Source: Isoperla grammatica (lineage: Eukaryota > Arthropoda > Insecta > Plecoptera > Perlodidae). Taken from it: a DNA stretch of 64,000 nucleotides. The stretch lies in NCBI GenBank assembly GCA_945910005.1, contig CAMDTW010000465.1, forward strand, positions 62,001 to 126,000. The letters are read 5' to 3'. This document shows positions 48,996-62,300 of this stretch, in pieces. Position 1 is the first letter of the stretch; the number at the start of each line of letters is the position of its first letter. The position numbers and the translations under genes are program-made. The notes beneath the pieces were generated by a model, which worked only from the letters and a program-made list of their open reading frames with translations, was not told where the DNA came from and made no database searches.

Positions 48996-51886
48996 TTTGA
49001 ATGAAACCCTTAGGAATCCCGGCGTATGCAAGATTCCTCTTAAAACTGGAAGTTTGTGGTAGATAGACTAAAATCAGCCAATTTCTATATTTTATGCATA
49101 TTTTAACCAAAAACGACCAAAAAACTCAATTTATGCATTTTCATATAACTCTTTCAGAATGCACACTAACATTATTATTTTTCAACGGTTGGTGTAACTT
49201 CTAAAGTAGTTATCAAAATGTGACGAAATGGACAAATTGTGCTTATTGGAGCCTGAAACGCTCTAAAACAACGATTTGTTAACTTTGGTTGAAACCCTTA
49301 GGAATCCCGGCCGTATGCAAGATTCCTCTTAAAACTGGAATTTTGTGGTAGATAGACTGAAATCAGCCAATTTCTATTTTTTATGCATATTTTAACCAAA
49401 AACGACGAAAAAACTAAATTTATGCATTTTCATTATACTCTTGAAGAATGCAACCTATAATTCTTATTTTTTCGACGGAGGGTGTAACTTCTATAGAAGT
49501 TATCGAAATGTGACGAAATGGACAAATTGTGCTTATTGGAGCCTGAAACGCTCTAAAACAACGATTTGTGCAATTTGGTTGAAACCCTTAGGAATCCCAG
49601 CCGTATGCAAGATTCGTCTTAAAACTGGAAGTTTGTGGTAGATAGACTAAAATCAGCCAATTTCTATATTTTATGCATATTTTAACCAAAAACGACGAAA
49701 AAACTCAATTTATGCATTTTCATTATACTCTTGAAGAATGCAGCCTATAATTCTTATTTTTCAAAGGAGGGTGTAACTTCTATAGAAGTTATCGAAATGT
49801 GACGCAATGGACAAATTGTGGTTATTGGCGCCTGAAACGCTCTAAAACAACGATTTGTCAACTTTGGTTGAAACCCTTAGGAATCCCGGCCGTATGCAAG
49901 ATTTCTCTTAAAACTGGAAGTTTGTGGTTGATAGACTGAAATCAGCCAATTTCTATTTTTTATGCATATTTTAACCAAAAACGACGAAAAAACTCAATTT
50001 ATGTATTTTCATTATACTCTTGAAGAATGCAACCTATAATTCTTATTTTTCGACGGGGGGTGTAACTTCTATAGAAATTATCGAAATGTGACGAAATGGA
50101 CAAATTGTGCTTATTGGAGCCTGAAACGCTCTAAAACAACGATTTGTCAACTTTGGTTGAAACCCTTAGGAATCCCGGCCGTATGCAAGATTCCTCTTAA
50201 AACTGGAAGTTTGTGGTAGATAGACTGAAATCAGCCAATTTCTATTTTTTATGCATATTTTAACCAAAAACGACGAAAAAACTCAATTAATGCATTTTCA
50301 TTATACTCTTGAAGAATGCAACCTATAATTCTTATTTTTCGACGGAGGGTGTAACTTCTATAGAAGTTATCGAAATGTGACGAAATGGACAAATTGTGCT
50401 TATTGGAGCCTGAAACGCTCTAAAACAACGATTTGTGCAATTTGGTTGAAACCCTTAGGAATCCCAGCCGTATGCAAGATTCCTCTTAAAACTGGAAGTT
50501 TGTGGTACATAGACTAAAATCAGCCAATTTCTATATTTTATGCATATTTTTACCAAAAACGACGAAAAAACTCAATTTATGCATTTTCATTATACTCTTG
50601 AAGAATGCAGCCTATAATTCTTATTTTTCAACGGAGGGTGTAACTTCTATAGAAGTTATCGAAATGTGACGAAATGGACAAATTGTGCTTATTGGAGCCT
50701 AAAACGCTCTAAAACAACGATTTGTCAACTTTGGTTGAAACCCTTAGGAATCCCGGCCGTATGCAAGATTCCTCTTAAAACTGGAAGTTTGTGGTAGATA
50801 GACAGAAATCAGCCAATTTCTATTTTTTATGCATATTTTAACCAAAAACGACGAAAAAACTCAATTTATGTATTTTCATTATACTCTTGAAGAATGCAAC
50901 CTATAATTCTTATTTTTCGACGGAGGGTGTAACTCCTATAGAAGTTATCGAAATGTGACGAAATGGACAAATTGTGCTTATTGGAGCCTGAAACGCTCTA
51001 AAACAACGATTTGTGCAATTTGGTTGAAACACTTAGGAATCCCAGCCGTATGCAAGATTCGTCTTAAAACTGGAAGTTTGTGGTAGATAGACTAAAATCA
51101 GCTAATTTCTATATTTTATGCATATTTAAACCAAAAACGCAAAAAAAACTCAATTTATGCATTTTCATAATACTCTTTCAGAATGCATACTAACATTATT
51201 ATTTTTCAACGGTTGGTGTAACTTCTAAAGTAGTTATCGAAAGGTGACGAAATGGACAAATTGTGCTTATTGGAGCCTGAAACGCTCTAAAACAACGATT
51301 TGTCAACTTTGGTTGAAACCCTTAGGAATCCCAGCCATATGCAAGATTCCTCTTAAAACTGGAAGTTTGTGGTAGATAGACTGAAATCAGCCAATTTCTA
51401 TTTTTTATGCATATTTTGACCAAAAACGACAAAAAAAACTCAATTTATGCATTTTCATTATACTCTTGAAGAATGCAACCTATGATTCTTATTTTTCGAC
51501 GGAGGGTGTAACTTCTATAGAAGTTATCGAAATGTGACGAAATGGACAAATTGTGCTTATTGGAGCCTGAAACGCTCTAAAACAACGATTTGTGCAATTA
51601 GGTTGAAACCCTTTGGAATCCCAGCCGTATGCAAGATTCCTCTTAAAACTAAAAGTTTGTGGTAGATAGACTAAAATCAGCCAATTTCTATATTTTATGC
51701 ATATTTTAACCAAAAACGACGAAAAAACTCAATTTATGCATTTTCATTATACTCTTGAAGAATGCAGCCTATAATTCTTATTTTTCAACGGAGGGTGTAA
51801 CTTCTATAGAAGTTATCGAAATGTGACGAAATGGACAATTTGTGCTTATTGGAGCCTGAAACGCTCTAAAACAACGATTTGTCAAC
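48996..51886 (+). repeat. Shortened HOR unit, 10 monomers
   Basis: Bounded by the 'ttttgaatg' marker. It contains 'ggcgcctgaaac' (49827), 'gtggtacatag' (50504), 'gacagaaatc' (about 50800), 'gcatactaac' (51184) and 'ctatgattct' (51481), then goes straight to the next unit. It has lost 'actcgaag' and everything from 'ctctgaaacaacgacttg' to 'tttatcaac'. Confidence 0.8.
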
Positions 51887-54800
51887 TTTGAATGAAACCC
51901 TTAGGAATCCCGGCCGTATGCAAGATTCCTCTTAAAACTGGAAGTTTGTGGTAGATAGACTAAAATCAGCCAATTTCTATATTTTATGCATATTTTAACC
52001 AAAAACGACCAAAAAACTCAATTTATGCATTTTCATATAACTCTTTCAGAATGCACACTAACATTATTATTTTTCAACGGTTGGTGTAACTTCTAAAGTA
52101 GTTATCAAAATGTGACGAAATGGACAAATTGTGCTTATTGGAGCCTGAAACGCTCTAAAACAACGATTTGTTAAGTTTGGTTGAAACCCTTAGGAATCCC
52201 GGCCGTATGCAAGATTCCTCTTAAAACTGGAAGTTCGTGGTAGATAGACTGAAATCAGCCAATTTCTATTTTTTATGCATATTTTAACAAAAAACGACGA
52301 AAAAACTAAATTTATGCATTTTCATTATACTCTTGAAGAATGCAACCTATAATTCTTATTTTTTCGACGGAGGGTGTAACTTCTATAGAAGTTATCGAAA
52401 TGTGACGAAATGGACAAATTGTGCATATTGGAGCCTGAAACGCTCTAAAACAACGATTTGTGCAATTTGGTTGAAACCCTTAGGAATCCCAGCCGTATGC
52501 AAACTTCGTCTTAAAACTGGAAGTTTGTGGTAGATAGACTAAAATCAGCCAATTTCTATATTTTATGCATATTTTAACCAAAAACGACGAAAAAACTCAA
52601 TTTATGCATTTTTATTATACTCTTGAAGAATGCAGCCTATAATTCTTATTTTTCAAAGGAGGGTGTACCTTCTATAGAAGTTATCGAAATGTGACGCAAT
52701 GGACAAATTGTGGTAATTGGCGCCTGAAACGCTCTAAAACAACGATTTGTCAACTTTGGTTGAAACCCTTAGGAATCCCGGCCGTATGCAAGATTTCTCT
52801 TAAAACTGGAAGTTTGTGGTAGATAGACTGAAATCAGCCAATTTCTATTTTTTATGCATATTTTAACCAAAAACGACGAAAAAACTCAATTTATGTATTT
52901 TCATTATACTCTTGAAGAATGCAACCTATAATTCTCATTTTTCGACGGAGGGTGTAACTTCTATAGAAATTATCGAAATGTGACGAAATGGACAAATTGT
53001 GCTTATTGGAGCCTGAAACGCTCTAAAACAACGATTTGTCAACTTTGGTTGAAACCCTTAGGAATCCCGGCCGTATGCAAGATTCCTCTTAAAACTGGAA
53101 GTTTGTGGTAGATAGACTGAAATCAGCCAATTTCTATTTTTTATGCATATTTGAACCAAAAACGACGAAAAAACTCAATTTATGCATTTTCATTATACTC
53201 TTGAAGAATGCAACCTATAATTCTTATTTTTCGACGGAGGGTGTAACTTCTATAGAAGTTATCGAAATGTGACGAAATGGACAAATTGTGCTTATTGGAG
53301 CCTGAAACGCTCTAAAACAACGATTTGTGCAATTTGGTTGAAACCCTTAGGAATCCCAGCCGTATGCAAGATTCCTCTTAAAACTGGAAGTTTGTGGTAC
53401 ATAGACTAAAATCAGCCAATTTCTATATTTTATGCATATTTTTACCAAAAACGACGAAAAAACTCAATTTATGCATTTTCATTATACTCTTGAAGAATGC
53501 AGCCTATAATTCTTATTTTTCAACGGAGGGTGTAACTTCTATAGAAATTATCGAAATGTGACGAAATGGACAAATTGTGCTTATTGGAGCCTAAAACGCT
53601 CTAAAACAACGATTTGTCAACTTTGGTTGAAACCCTTAGGAATCCCGGCCGTATGCAAGATTCCTCTTAAAACTGGAAGTTTGTGGTAGATAGACAGAAA
53701 TCAGCCAATTTCTATTTTTTATGCATATTTTAACCAAAAACGACGAAAAAACTCAATTTATGTATTTTCATTATACTCTTGAAGAATGCAACCTATAATT
53801 CTTATTTTTCGACGGAGGGTGTAACTTCCATAGAAGTTATCGAAATGTGACGAAATGGACAAATTGTGCTTATTGGAGCCTGAAACGCTCTAAAACAACG
53901 ATTTGTCAACTTTGGTTGAAACACTTAGGAATCCCAGCTGTATGCAAGATTCCTCTTAAAACTCGAAGTTTGTGGTAGATAGACTGAAATCAGCCAATTT
54001 CTATATTTTATCCATATTTTAACCAAAAACGACCAAAAAACTCAATTTATGCATTTTCATAATACTCTTGAAGAATGCAAAATATAATTCTTATTTTTCA
54101 ACGGAGAGTGTAACTTCTATAGAAGTTATCGAAATGTGACGAAATGGACAAATTGTGCTTATTGGAGCCTGAAACGCTCTAAAACAACGATTTGTGCAAT
54201 TTGGTTGAAACCCTTAGGAATCCCAGCCGTATGCAAGATTCGTCTTAAAACTGGAAGTTTGTGGTAGATAGACTAAAATCAGCTAATTTCTATATTTTAT
54301 GCATATTTAAACCAAAAACGCAAAAAAAACTCAATTTATGCATTTTCATAATACTCTTTCAGAATGCATACTAACATTATTATTTTTCAACGGTTGGTGT
54401 AACTTCTAAAGTAGTTATCGAAAGGTGACGAAATGGACAAATTGTGCTTATTGGAGCCTGAAACGCTCTAAAACAACGATTTGTCAACTTTGGTTTAAAC
54501 CCTTAGGAATCCCAGCCATATGCAAGATTCCTCTTAAAACTGGAAGTTTGTGGTAGATAGACTGAAAACAGCCAATTTCTATTTTTTATGCATATTTTGA
54601 CCAAAAACGACAAAAAAAACTCAATTTATGCATTTTCATTATACTCTTGAAGAATGCAACCTATGATTCTTATTTTTCGACGGAGGGTGTAACTTCTATA
54701 GAAGTTATCGAAATGTGACGAAATGGACAAATTGTGCTTATTGGAGCCTGAAACGCTCTAAAACAACGATTTGTGCAATTAGGTTGAAACCCTTTGGAAT

Positions 54801-57378
54801 CCCAGCCGTATGCAAGATTCCTCTTAAAACTAAAAGTTTGTGGTAGATAGACTAAAATCAGCCAATTTCTATATTTTATGCATATTTTAACCAAAAACGA
54901 CGAAAAAACTCAATTTATGCATTTTCATTATACTCTTGAAGAATGCAGCCTATAATTCTTATTTTTCAACGGAGGGTGTAACTTCTATAGAAGTTATCGA
55001 AATGTGACGAAATGGACAAATTGTGCTTATTGGAGCCTGAAACGCTCTGAAACAACGACTTGTCAACTTTGGTTGAAACACTTAGGAATCCCGGCCGTAT
55101 GCAAGATTTCTCTTAAAACTGGAAGTTTGTGGTTGATAGACTGAAATCAGCCAATTTCTATTTTTTATGCATATTTTAACCAAAAACGACGAAAAAACTC
55201 AATTTATGCATTTTTATTATACTCTTGAAGAATGCAACCTATAATTCTTATTTTTTGACTTGGGTGTAACTTCTATAGAAGTTATCGAAATGTGACGAAA
55301 TGGACAAATTGTGCTTGTTGGAGCCTGAAACGCTCTAAAACAACGATTTGTCAACTTTAGTTGAAACCCTTAGGAATCCCGGCCGTATGCAAGATTCCTC
55401 TTAAAACTGGAAGTTTGTGGTAGATAGACTGAAATCAGCCAATTTCTATTTTTTATGCATATTTTAACCAAAAACGACGAAAAAACTCAATTTATGCATT
55501 TATATTATACTCTTGAAGAATGCAACCTATAATTCTTATTTTTCGACGGAGGGTGTAACTTCTATAGAAGTTATCGAAATGTGACGAAATGGACAAATTG
55601 TGCTTATTGGAGCCTGAAACGCTCTAAAACAACGATTTGTGCAATTTGGTTGAAACCCTTAGGAATCCCAGCCGTATTTAAGAGTCCTCTTAAAACTGGA
55701 AGTTTGTGGTAGATAGACTAAAATCAGCCAATTTCTATATTTTATGCATATTTTAACCAAAAATGACGAAAAAACTCAATTTATGCATTTTCATTATACT
55801 CTTGAAGAATGCAGCCTATAATTCTTATTTTCCAACGGAGGGTGTAACTTCTATAGAAGTTATCGAAAAGTGACGAAATGGACAATTTGTGCTTATTGGA
55901 GCCTGAAACGCTTTAAAGCAACGATTTGTCAACTTTGGTTGAAACCCTTAGGAATCCCGGCCGTATGCAAGATTTCTCTTAAAACTGGAAGTTTGTGGTA
56001 GATAGACTAAAATCAGCCAATTTCTATATTATATACATATTTTAACCAAAAACGACCAAAAAACTCAATTTATGCATTTTCATAATACTCTTTCAGAATG
56101 CACACTAACATTATTATTTTTCAACGGTTGGTGTAACTTCTAAAGTAGTTATCGAAATGTGACGAAATGGACAAATTGTGCTTATTGAAGCCTGAAACGC
56201 TCTAAAACAACGATTTGTCCACTTTGGTTGAAACCCTTAGGAATCCCGGCCGTATGCAAGATTCCTCTTTAAACTGGAAGTTTGTGGTAGATAGACTGAA
56301 ATCAGCCAATTTCTATTTTTTATGCATATTTTAACCAAAAACGACGAAAAAACTCAATTTATGCATTTTCATTATACTCTTGAAGAATGCAACCTATAAT
56401 TCTTATTTTTTGACGGAGGGTGTAACTTCTATAGAAATTTACGAAATGTGACGAAATGGACAAATTGTGCTTATTGGAGCCTGAAACGCTCTAAAACAAC
56501 GATTTGTGCAATTTGGTTGAAACCCTTAGGAATCCCAGCCGTATGCAAGATTCCTCTGAAAACTGGAAGTTTGTGTTAGATAGACTAAAATCAGCCAATT
56601 TCTATATTTTATGCATATTTTAACCAAAAACGACGAAAAAACTCAATTTATGCATTTTCATTATACTCTTGAAGAATGCAGCCTATAATTCTTATTTTTT
56701 AACGGAGGGTGTAACTTCTATAGAAGTTATCGAAATGTGACGAAATGGACAAATTGTGCTTATTGGAGCCTAAAACGCTCTAAAACAACGATTTATCAAC
56801 TTTGGTTGAAACCCTTAGGAATCCCGGCCGTATGCAAGATTCCTCTTAAAACTGGAAGTTTGTGGTAGATAGACTGAAATCAGCCAATTTCTATTTTTTA
56901 TGCATATTTTAACCAAAAACGACGAAAAAACTCAATTTATGCATTTTCATTATACTCTTGAAGAATGCAACCTATAATTCTTATTTTTCGACGGAGGGTG
57001 TAACTTCTATAGAAGTTATCGAAATGTGACGAAATGGACAAATTGTGCTTATTGGAGCCTGAAACGCTCTAAAACAACGATTTGTGCAATTTGGTTGAAA
57101 CCCTTAGGAATCCCAGCCGTATGCAAGATTCCTCTTAAAACTGGAAGTTTGTGGTAGATAGACTAAAATCAGCCCATTTCTATATTTTATGCATATTTTA
57201 ACCAAAAACGACGAAAAAACTCAATTTATGCATTTTCATTATAGTCTTGAAGAATGCAGCCTATAATTCTTATTTTTCAACGGAGGGTGTAACTTCTAAA
57301 GAAGTTATCGAAATGTGACGAAATGGACAATTTGTGCTTATTGGAGCCTGAAACGCTCTAAAACAACGATTTGTCAAC
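51887..57378 (+). repeat. Full-type HOR unit, 19 monomers
   Basis: Marker order is 'aagttcgtgg' (52230), 'ggcgcctgaaac' (52719), 'gtggtacatag' (53395), 'actcgaag' (about 53962), 'cggagagtg' (about 54110), 'ctatgattct' (54661), 'ctctgaaacaacgacttg' (55043), 'gacttgggtg' (55256), 'tttaagagtcc' (55678), 'ctttaaagcaac' (55912), 'gaagcctg' (56188), 'atttacgaaa' (56437) and 'tttatcaac' (56790). Best candidate for the complete form of this HOR family. Confidence 0.82.
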
Positions 57379-59354
57379 TTTGAATGAAACCCTTAGGAAT
57401 CCCGGCCGTATGCAAGATTCCTCTTAAAACTGGAAGTTTGTGGTAGATAGACTAAAATCAGCCAATTTCTATATTTTATGCATATTTTAAACAAAAACGA
57501 CGAAAAAACTCAATTTATGCATGTTCATATAACTCTTTCAGAATGCACACTAACATTATTATTTTTCAACGGTTGGTGTAACTTCTAAAGTAGTTATCAA
57601 AATGTGACGAAATGGACAAATTGTGCTTATTGGAGCCTGAAACGCTCTAAAACAACGATTTGTCAACTTTGGTTGAAACCCTTAGGAATCCCGGCCGTAT
57701 GCAAGATTCCTCTTAAAACTGCAAGTTTGTGGTAGATAGACTAAAATCAGCTAATTTCTATATTTTATACATATTTTAACCAAAAACGACCAAAAAACTC
57801 AATTTATTCATTTTCATAATACTCTTTCAGAATGCACTCTAACATTATTATTTTTCAACGGTTGGTGTAACTTCTAAAGTAGTTATCGAAATGTGACGAA
57901 ATGGACAAATTGTGCTTTTTGGAGCCTAAAACGCTCTAAAACAACGATTTGTCAACTTTGGTTCAACCCTTAGGAATCCCGGCCGTATGCAAGATTCCTC
58001 TTTAAACTGGAAGTTTGTGGTAGATAGACTGAAATCAGCCAATTTCTATTTTTTATGCATATTTTAACCAAACACGACGAAAAAACTCAATTTATGCATT
58101 TTCATTATTCTCTTGAAGAATGCAACCTATAATTCTTATTTTTTGACGGAGGGTGTAACTTCTATAGAAGTTATCGAAATGTGACGAAATGGACAAATTG
58201 TGCTTTTTGGAGCCTGAAACGCTCTAAAATAACGATTTGTGCAATTTGGTTGAAACCCTTAGGAATCCCAGCAGTATGCAAGATTCCTCTTAAAACTGGA
58301 AGTTTGTGGTAGATAGACTAAAATCAGCCTTTTTCTTTATTTTATGCATATTTTAACCAAAAATGACGAAAAAACTCAATTTATGCATTTTCATTATACT
58401 CTTGAAGAATGCAACCTATAATTCTTATATTTTGACGGAGGGTGTAACTTCTATAGAAGTTATCAAAATGTGACGAAATGTACAAATTGTGTTTATTGGA
58501 GCCTGAAACGCTCTAAAACAACGATTTGTCAACTTTGGTTGAAACCCTTAGGAATCCCGGCCGTATGCAAGATTCCTCTTAAAACTGGAAGTTTGTGGTA
58601 GATAGACTGAAATCAGCCAATTTCTATTTTTTATGCATATTTTAACCAAAAACGACGAAAAAACTCAATTTATGCATTTTCATTATACTCTTGAAGAATG
58701 CAACCTATAATTCTTATATTTTGACGGAGGGTGTAACTTCTATAGAAGTTTTCGAAATGTGACGAAATGTACAAATTGTGCTTATTGGAGCCTGAAACGC
58801 TCTAAAACAACGATTTGTGCAATTTGGTTGAAACCCTTAGGAATCCCAGCCGTATGCAAGATTCCTCTTAAAACTGGAAGTTTGTGGTAGATAGACTAAA
58901 ATCAGCCAATTTCTATATTTTATGCATATTTTAACCAAAAATGACGAAAAAACTCAATTTATGCATTTTCATTATACTCTTGAAGAATGCAACCTATAAT
59001 TCTTATATTTTGACGGAGGGTGTAACTTCTATAGAAGTTATCGAAATGTGACAAAATGTACAAATTGTGCTTATTGGAGCCTGAAACGCTCTAAAACAAC
59101 GATTTGTGCAATTTGGTTGAAACCCTTAGGAATCCCAGCCGTATGCAAGATTCCTCTTAAAACTGGAAGTTTGTGGTAGATAGACTAAAATCAGCCAATT
59201 TCTATATTTTATGCATATTTTAACCAAAAACGACGAAAAAACTCAATTTATGCATTTTCATTATACTCTTGAAGAATGCAGCCTATAATTCTTATTTTTT
59301 AACGGAGGGTGTAACTTCTATAGAAGTTATCGAAATGTGACGAAATGGACAATT
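57379..59354 (+). repeat. Satellite segment, return to first HOR family
   Basis: About seven monomers. It begins with 'tttgaatgaaac' and 'gcatgttcatataac' (57521), then 'gcactctaac' (about 57832) and 'tttttcttta' (58329), markers also found at 27.2-27.7 kb and 63.3-63.8 kb. One monomer here has a shortened 'tttggttcaaccc' (about 57958). Confidence 0.7.
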
Positions 59355-62300
59355 TGTGCTTATTGGAGCCTGAAACGCTCTAAAACAACGATTTGTCAAC
59401 TTTGGTTGAAACCCTTAGGAATCCCGGCCGTATGCAAGATTCCTCTTAAAACTGGAAGTTTGTGGTAGATAGACTAAAATCAGCCAATTTCTATATTTTA
59501 TGCATTTTTTAACCAAAAACGATTAAAAAACTCAATTTATGCATTTTCATATAACTCTTTCAGAATGCACACTAACATTATTATTTTTCAACGGTTGGTG
59601 TAACTTCTAAAGTAGTTATCAAAATGTGACGAAATGGACAAATTGTGTTTATTGGAGCCTGAAACGCTCTAAAACAACGATTTGTCAACTTTGGTTGAAA
59701 CCCTTAGGAATCCCGGCCGTATGCAAGATTCCTCTTAAAACTGGAAGTTTGTGGTAGATAGACTGAAATCAGCCAATTTCTATTTTTTATGCATATTTTA
59801 ACCAAAAACGACGAAAAAACTCAATTTATGCATTTTCATTATACTCTTGAAGAATGCAACCTATAATTCTTATATTTTGACGGAGGGTGTAACTTCTATA
59901 GAAGTTTTCGAAATGTGACGAAATGTACAAATTGTGCTTATTGGAGCCTGCAACGCTCTAAAACAACGATTTGTGCAATTTGGTTGAAACCCTTAGGAAT
60001 CCCAGCCGTATGCAAGATTCCTCTTAAAACTGGAAGTTTGTGGTAGATAGACTAAAATCAGCCAATTTCTATATTTTATGCATATTTTAACCAAAAACGA
60101 CGAAAAAACTCAATTTATGCATTTTCATTATACTCTTGAAGAATGCAACCTATAATTCTTATATTTTGACGGAGGGTGTAACTTCTATAGAAGTTATCGC
60201 AATGTGACGAAATGGACAATTTGTGCTTATTGGAGCCTGAAACGCTCTAAAACAACGATTTGTCAACTTTGGTTGAAACCCTTAGGAATCCCGGCCGTAT
60301 GCAAGATTCCTCTTTAAACTGGAAGTTTGTGGTAGATAGACTAAAATCAGCCAATTTCTATATTTTATGCATATTTTTCCCAAAAACGACCAAAAAACTC
60401 AATTTATGCATTTTCATAATACTCTTTCAGAATGCACACTAACATTATTATTTTTCAACGGTTGGTGTAACTTCTAAAGTAGTTATCGAAATGTGACGAA
60501 ATGGACAAATTGTGCTTATTGGAGCCTGAAACGCTCTAAAACAACGATTTGTCAACTTTGGTTGAAACCCTTAGGAATCCCAGCCTAATGCAAGATTCCT
60601 CTTAAAACTGGAAGTTTGTGGTAGATAGACTGAAATCAGCCAATTTCTATATTTTATGCATATTTTAACCAAAAACGACGAAAAAACTCAATTTATGCAT
60701 TTTCATTATACTCTTGAAGAATGCAGCCTATAATTCTTATTTTTCAACGGAGGGTGTAACTTCTATAGAAGTAATCGAAATGTGACGAAATGGACAAATT
60801 GTGCTTATTGGAGCCTGAAACGCTCTAAAACAACGATTTGTCAACTTTGGTTGAAACCCTTAGGAATCCCGGCCGTATGCAAGATTCCTCTTAAAACTGG
60901 AAGTTTGTTATAGATAGACTGAAATCAGCCAATTTCTATTTTTTATGCATATTTTAACCAAAAACGACGAAAAAACTCAATTTATGCATTTTCATTATAC
61001 TCTTGAAGAATGCAACCTATAATTCTTATTTTTCGACGGAGGGTGTAACTTCTATAGAAGTTATCGAAATGTGACGAAATGGACAAATTGTGCTTATTGG
61101 AGCCTGAAACGGTCTAAAACAACGATTTGTGCAATTTGGTTGAAACCCTTAGGAATCCCAGCCGTATGCAAGATTCCTCTTAAAACTGGAAGTTTGTGGT
61201 AGATAGACTAAAATCAGCCAATTTCTATATTTTATGCATATTTTAACCAAAAACGACGAAAAAACTCAATTTATGCATTTTCATTATACTCTTGAAGAAT
61301 GCAGCCTATAATTCTTATTTTTTAACGGAGGGTGTAACTTCTATAGAAGTTATCGAAATGTGACGAAATGGACAAATTGTGCTTATTGGAGCCTAAAACG
61401 CTCTAAAACAACGATTTATCAACTTTGGTTGAAACCCTTAGGAATCCCGGCCGTATGCAAGATTCCTCTTAAAACTGGAAGTTTGTGGTAGATAGACTGA
61501 AATCAGCCAATTTCTATTTTTTATGCATATTTTAACCAAAAACGACGAAAAAACTCAATTTATGCATTTTCATTATACTCTTGAAGAATGCAACCTATAA
61601 TTCTTATTTTTCGACGGAGGGTGTAACTTCTATAGAAGTTATCGAAATGTGACGAAATGGACAAATTGTGCTTATTGGAGCCTGAAACGCTCTAAAACAA
61701 CGATTTGTGCAATTTGGTTGAAACCCTTAGGAATCCCAGCCGTATGCAAGATTCCTCTTAAAACTGGAAGTTTGTGGTAGATAGACTAAAATCAGCCAAT
61801 TTCTATATTTTATGCATATTTTAACCAAAAACGACGAAAAAACTCAATTTATGCATTTTCATTATACTCTTGAAGAATGCAGCCTATAATTCTTATTTTT
61901 CAACGGAGGGTGTAACTTCTATAGAAAATATCGAAATGTGACGAAATGGACAATTTGTGCTTATTGGAGCCTGAAACGCTCTAAAACAACGATTTGTCAA
62001 CTTTGAATGAAACCCTTAGGAATCCCAGCCGTATGCAAGATTCCTCTTAAAACTGGAAGTTTGTGGTAGATAGACTAAAATGAGCCAATTTCTATATTTT
62101 ATGCATATTTTAACCAAAAACGACCAAAAAACTCAATTTATGCATTTTCATATAACTCTTTCAGAATGCACACTAACATTATTATTTTTCAATGGTTGGT
62201 GTAACTTCTAAAGTAGTTATCAAAATGTGACGAAATGGACAAATTGTGCTTATTGGAGCCTGAAACGCTCTAAAACAACGATTTGTTAACTTTGGTTGAA

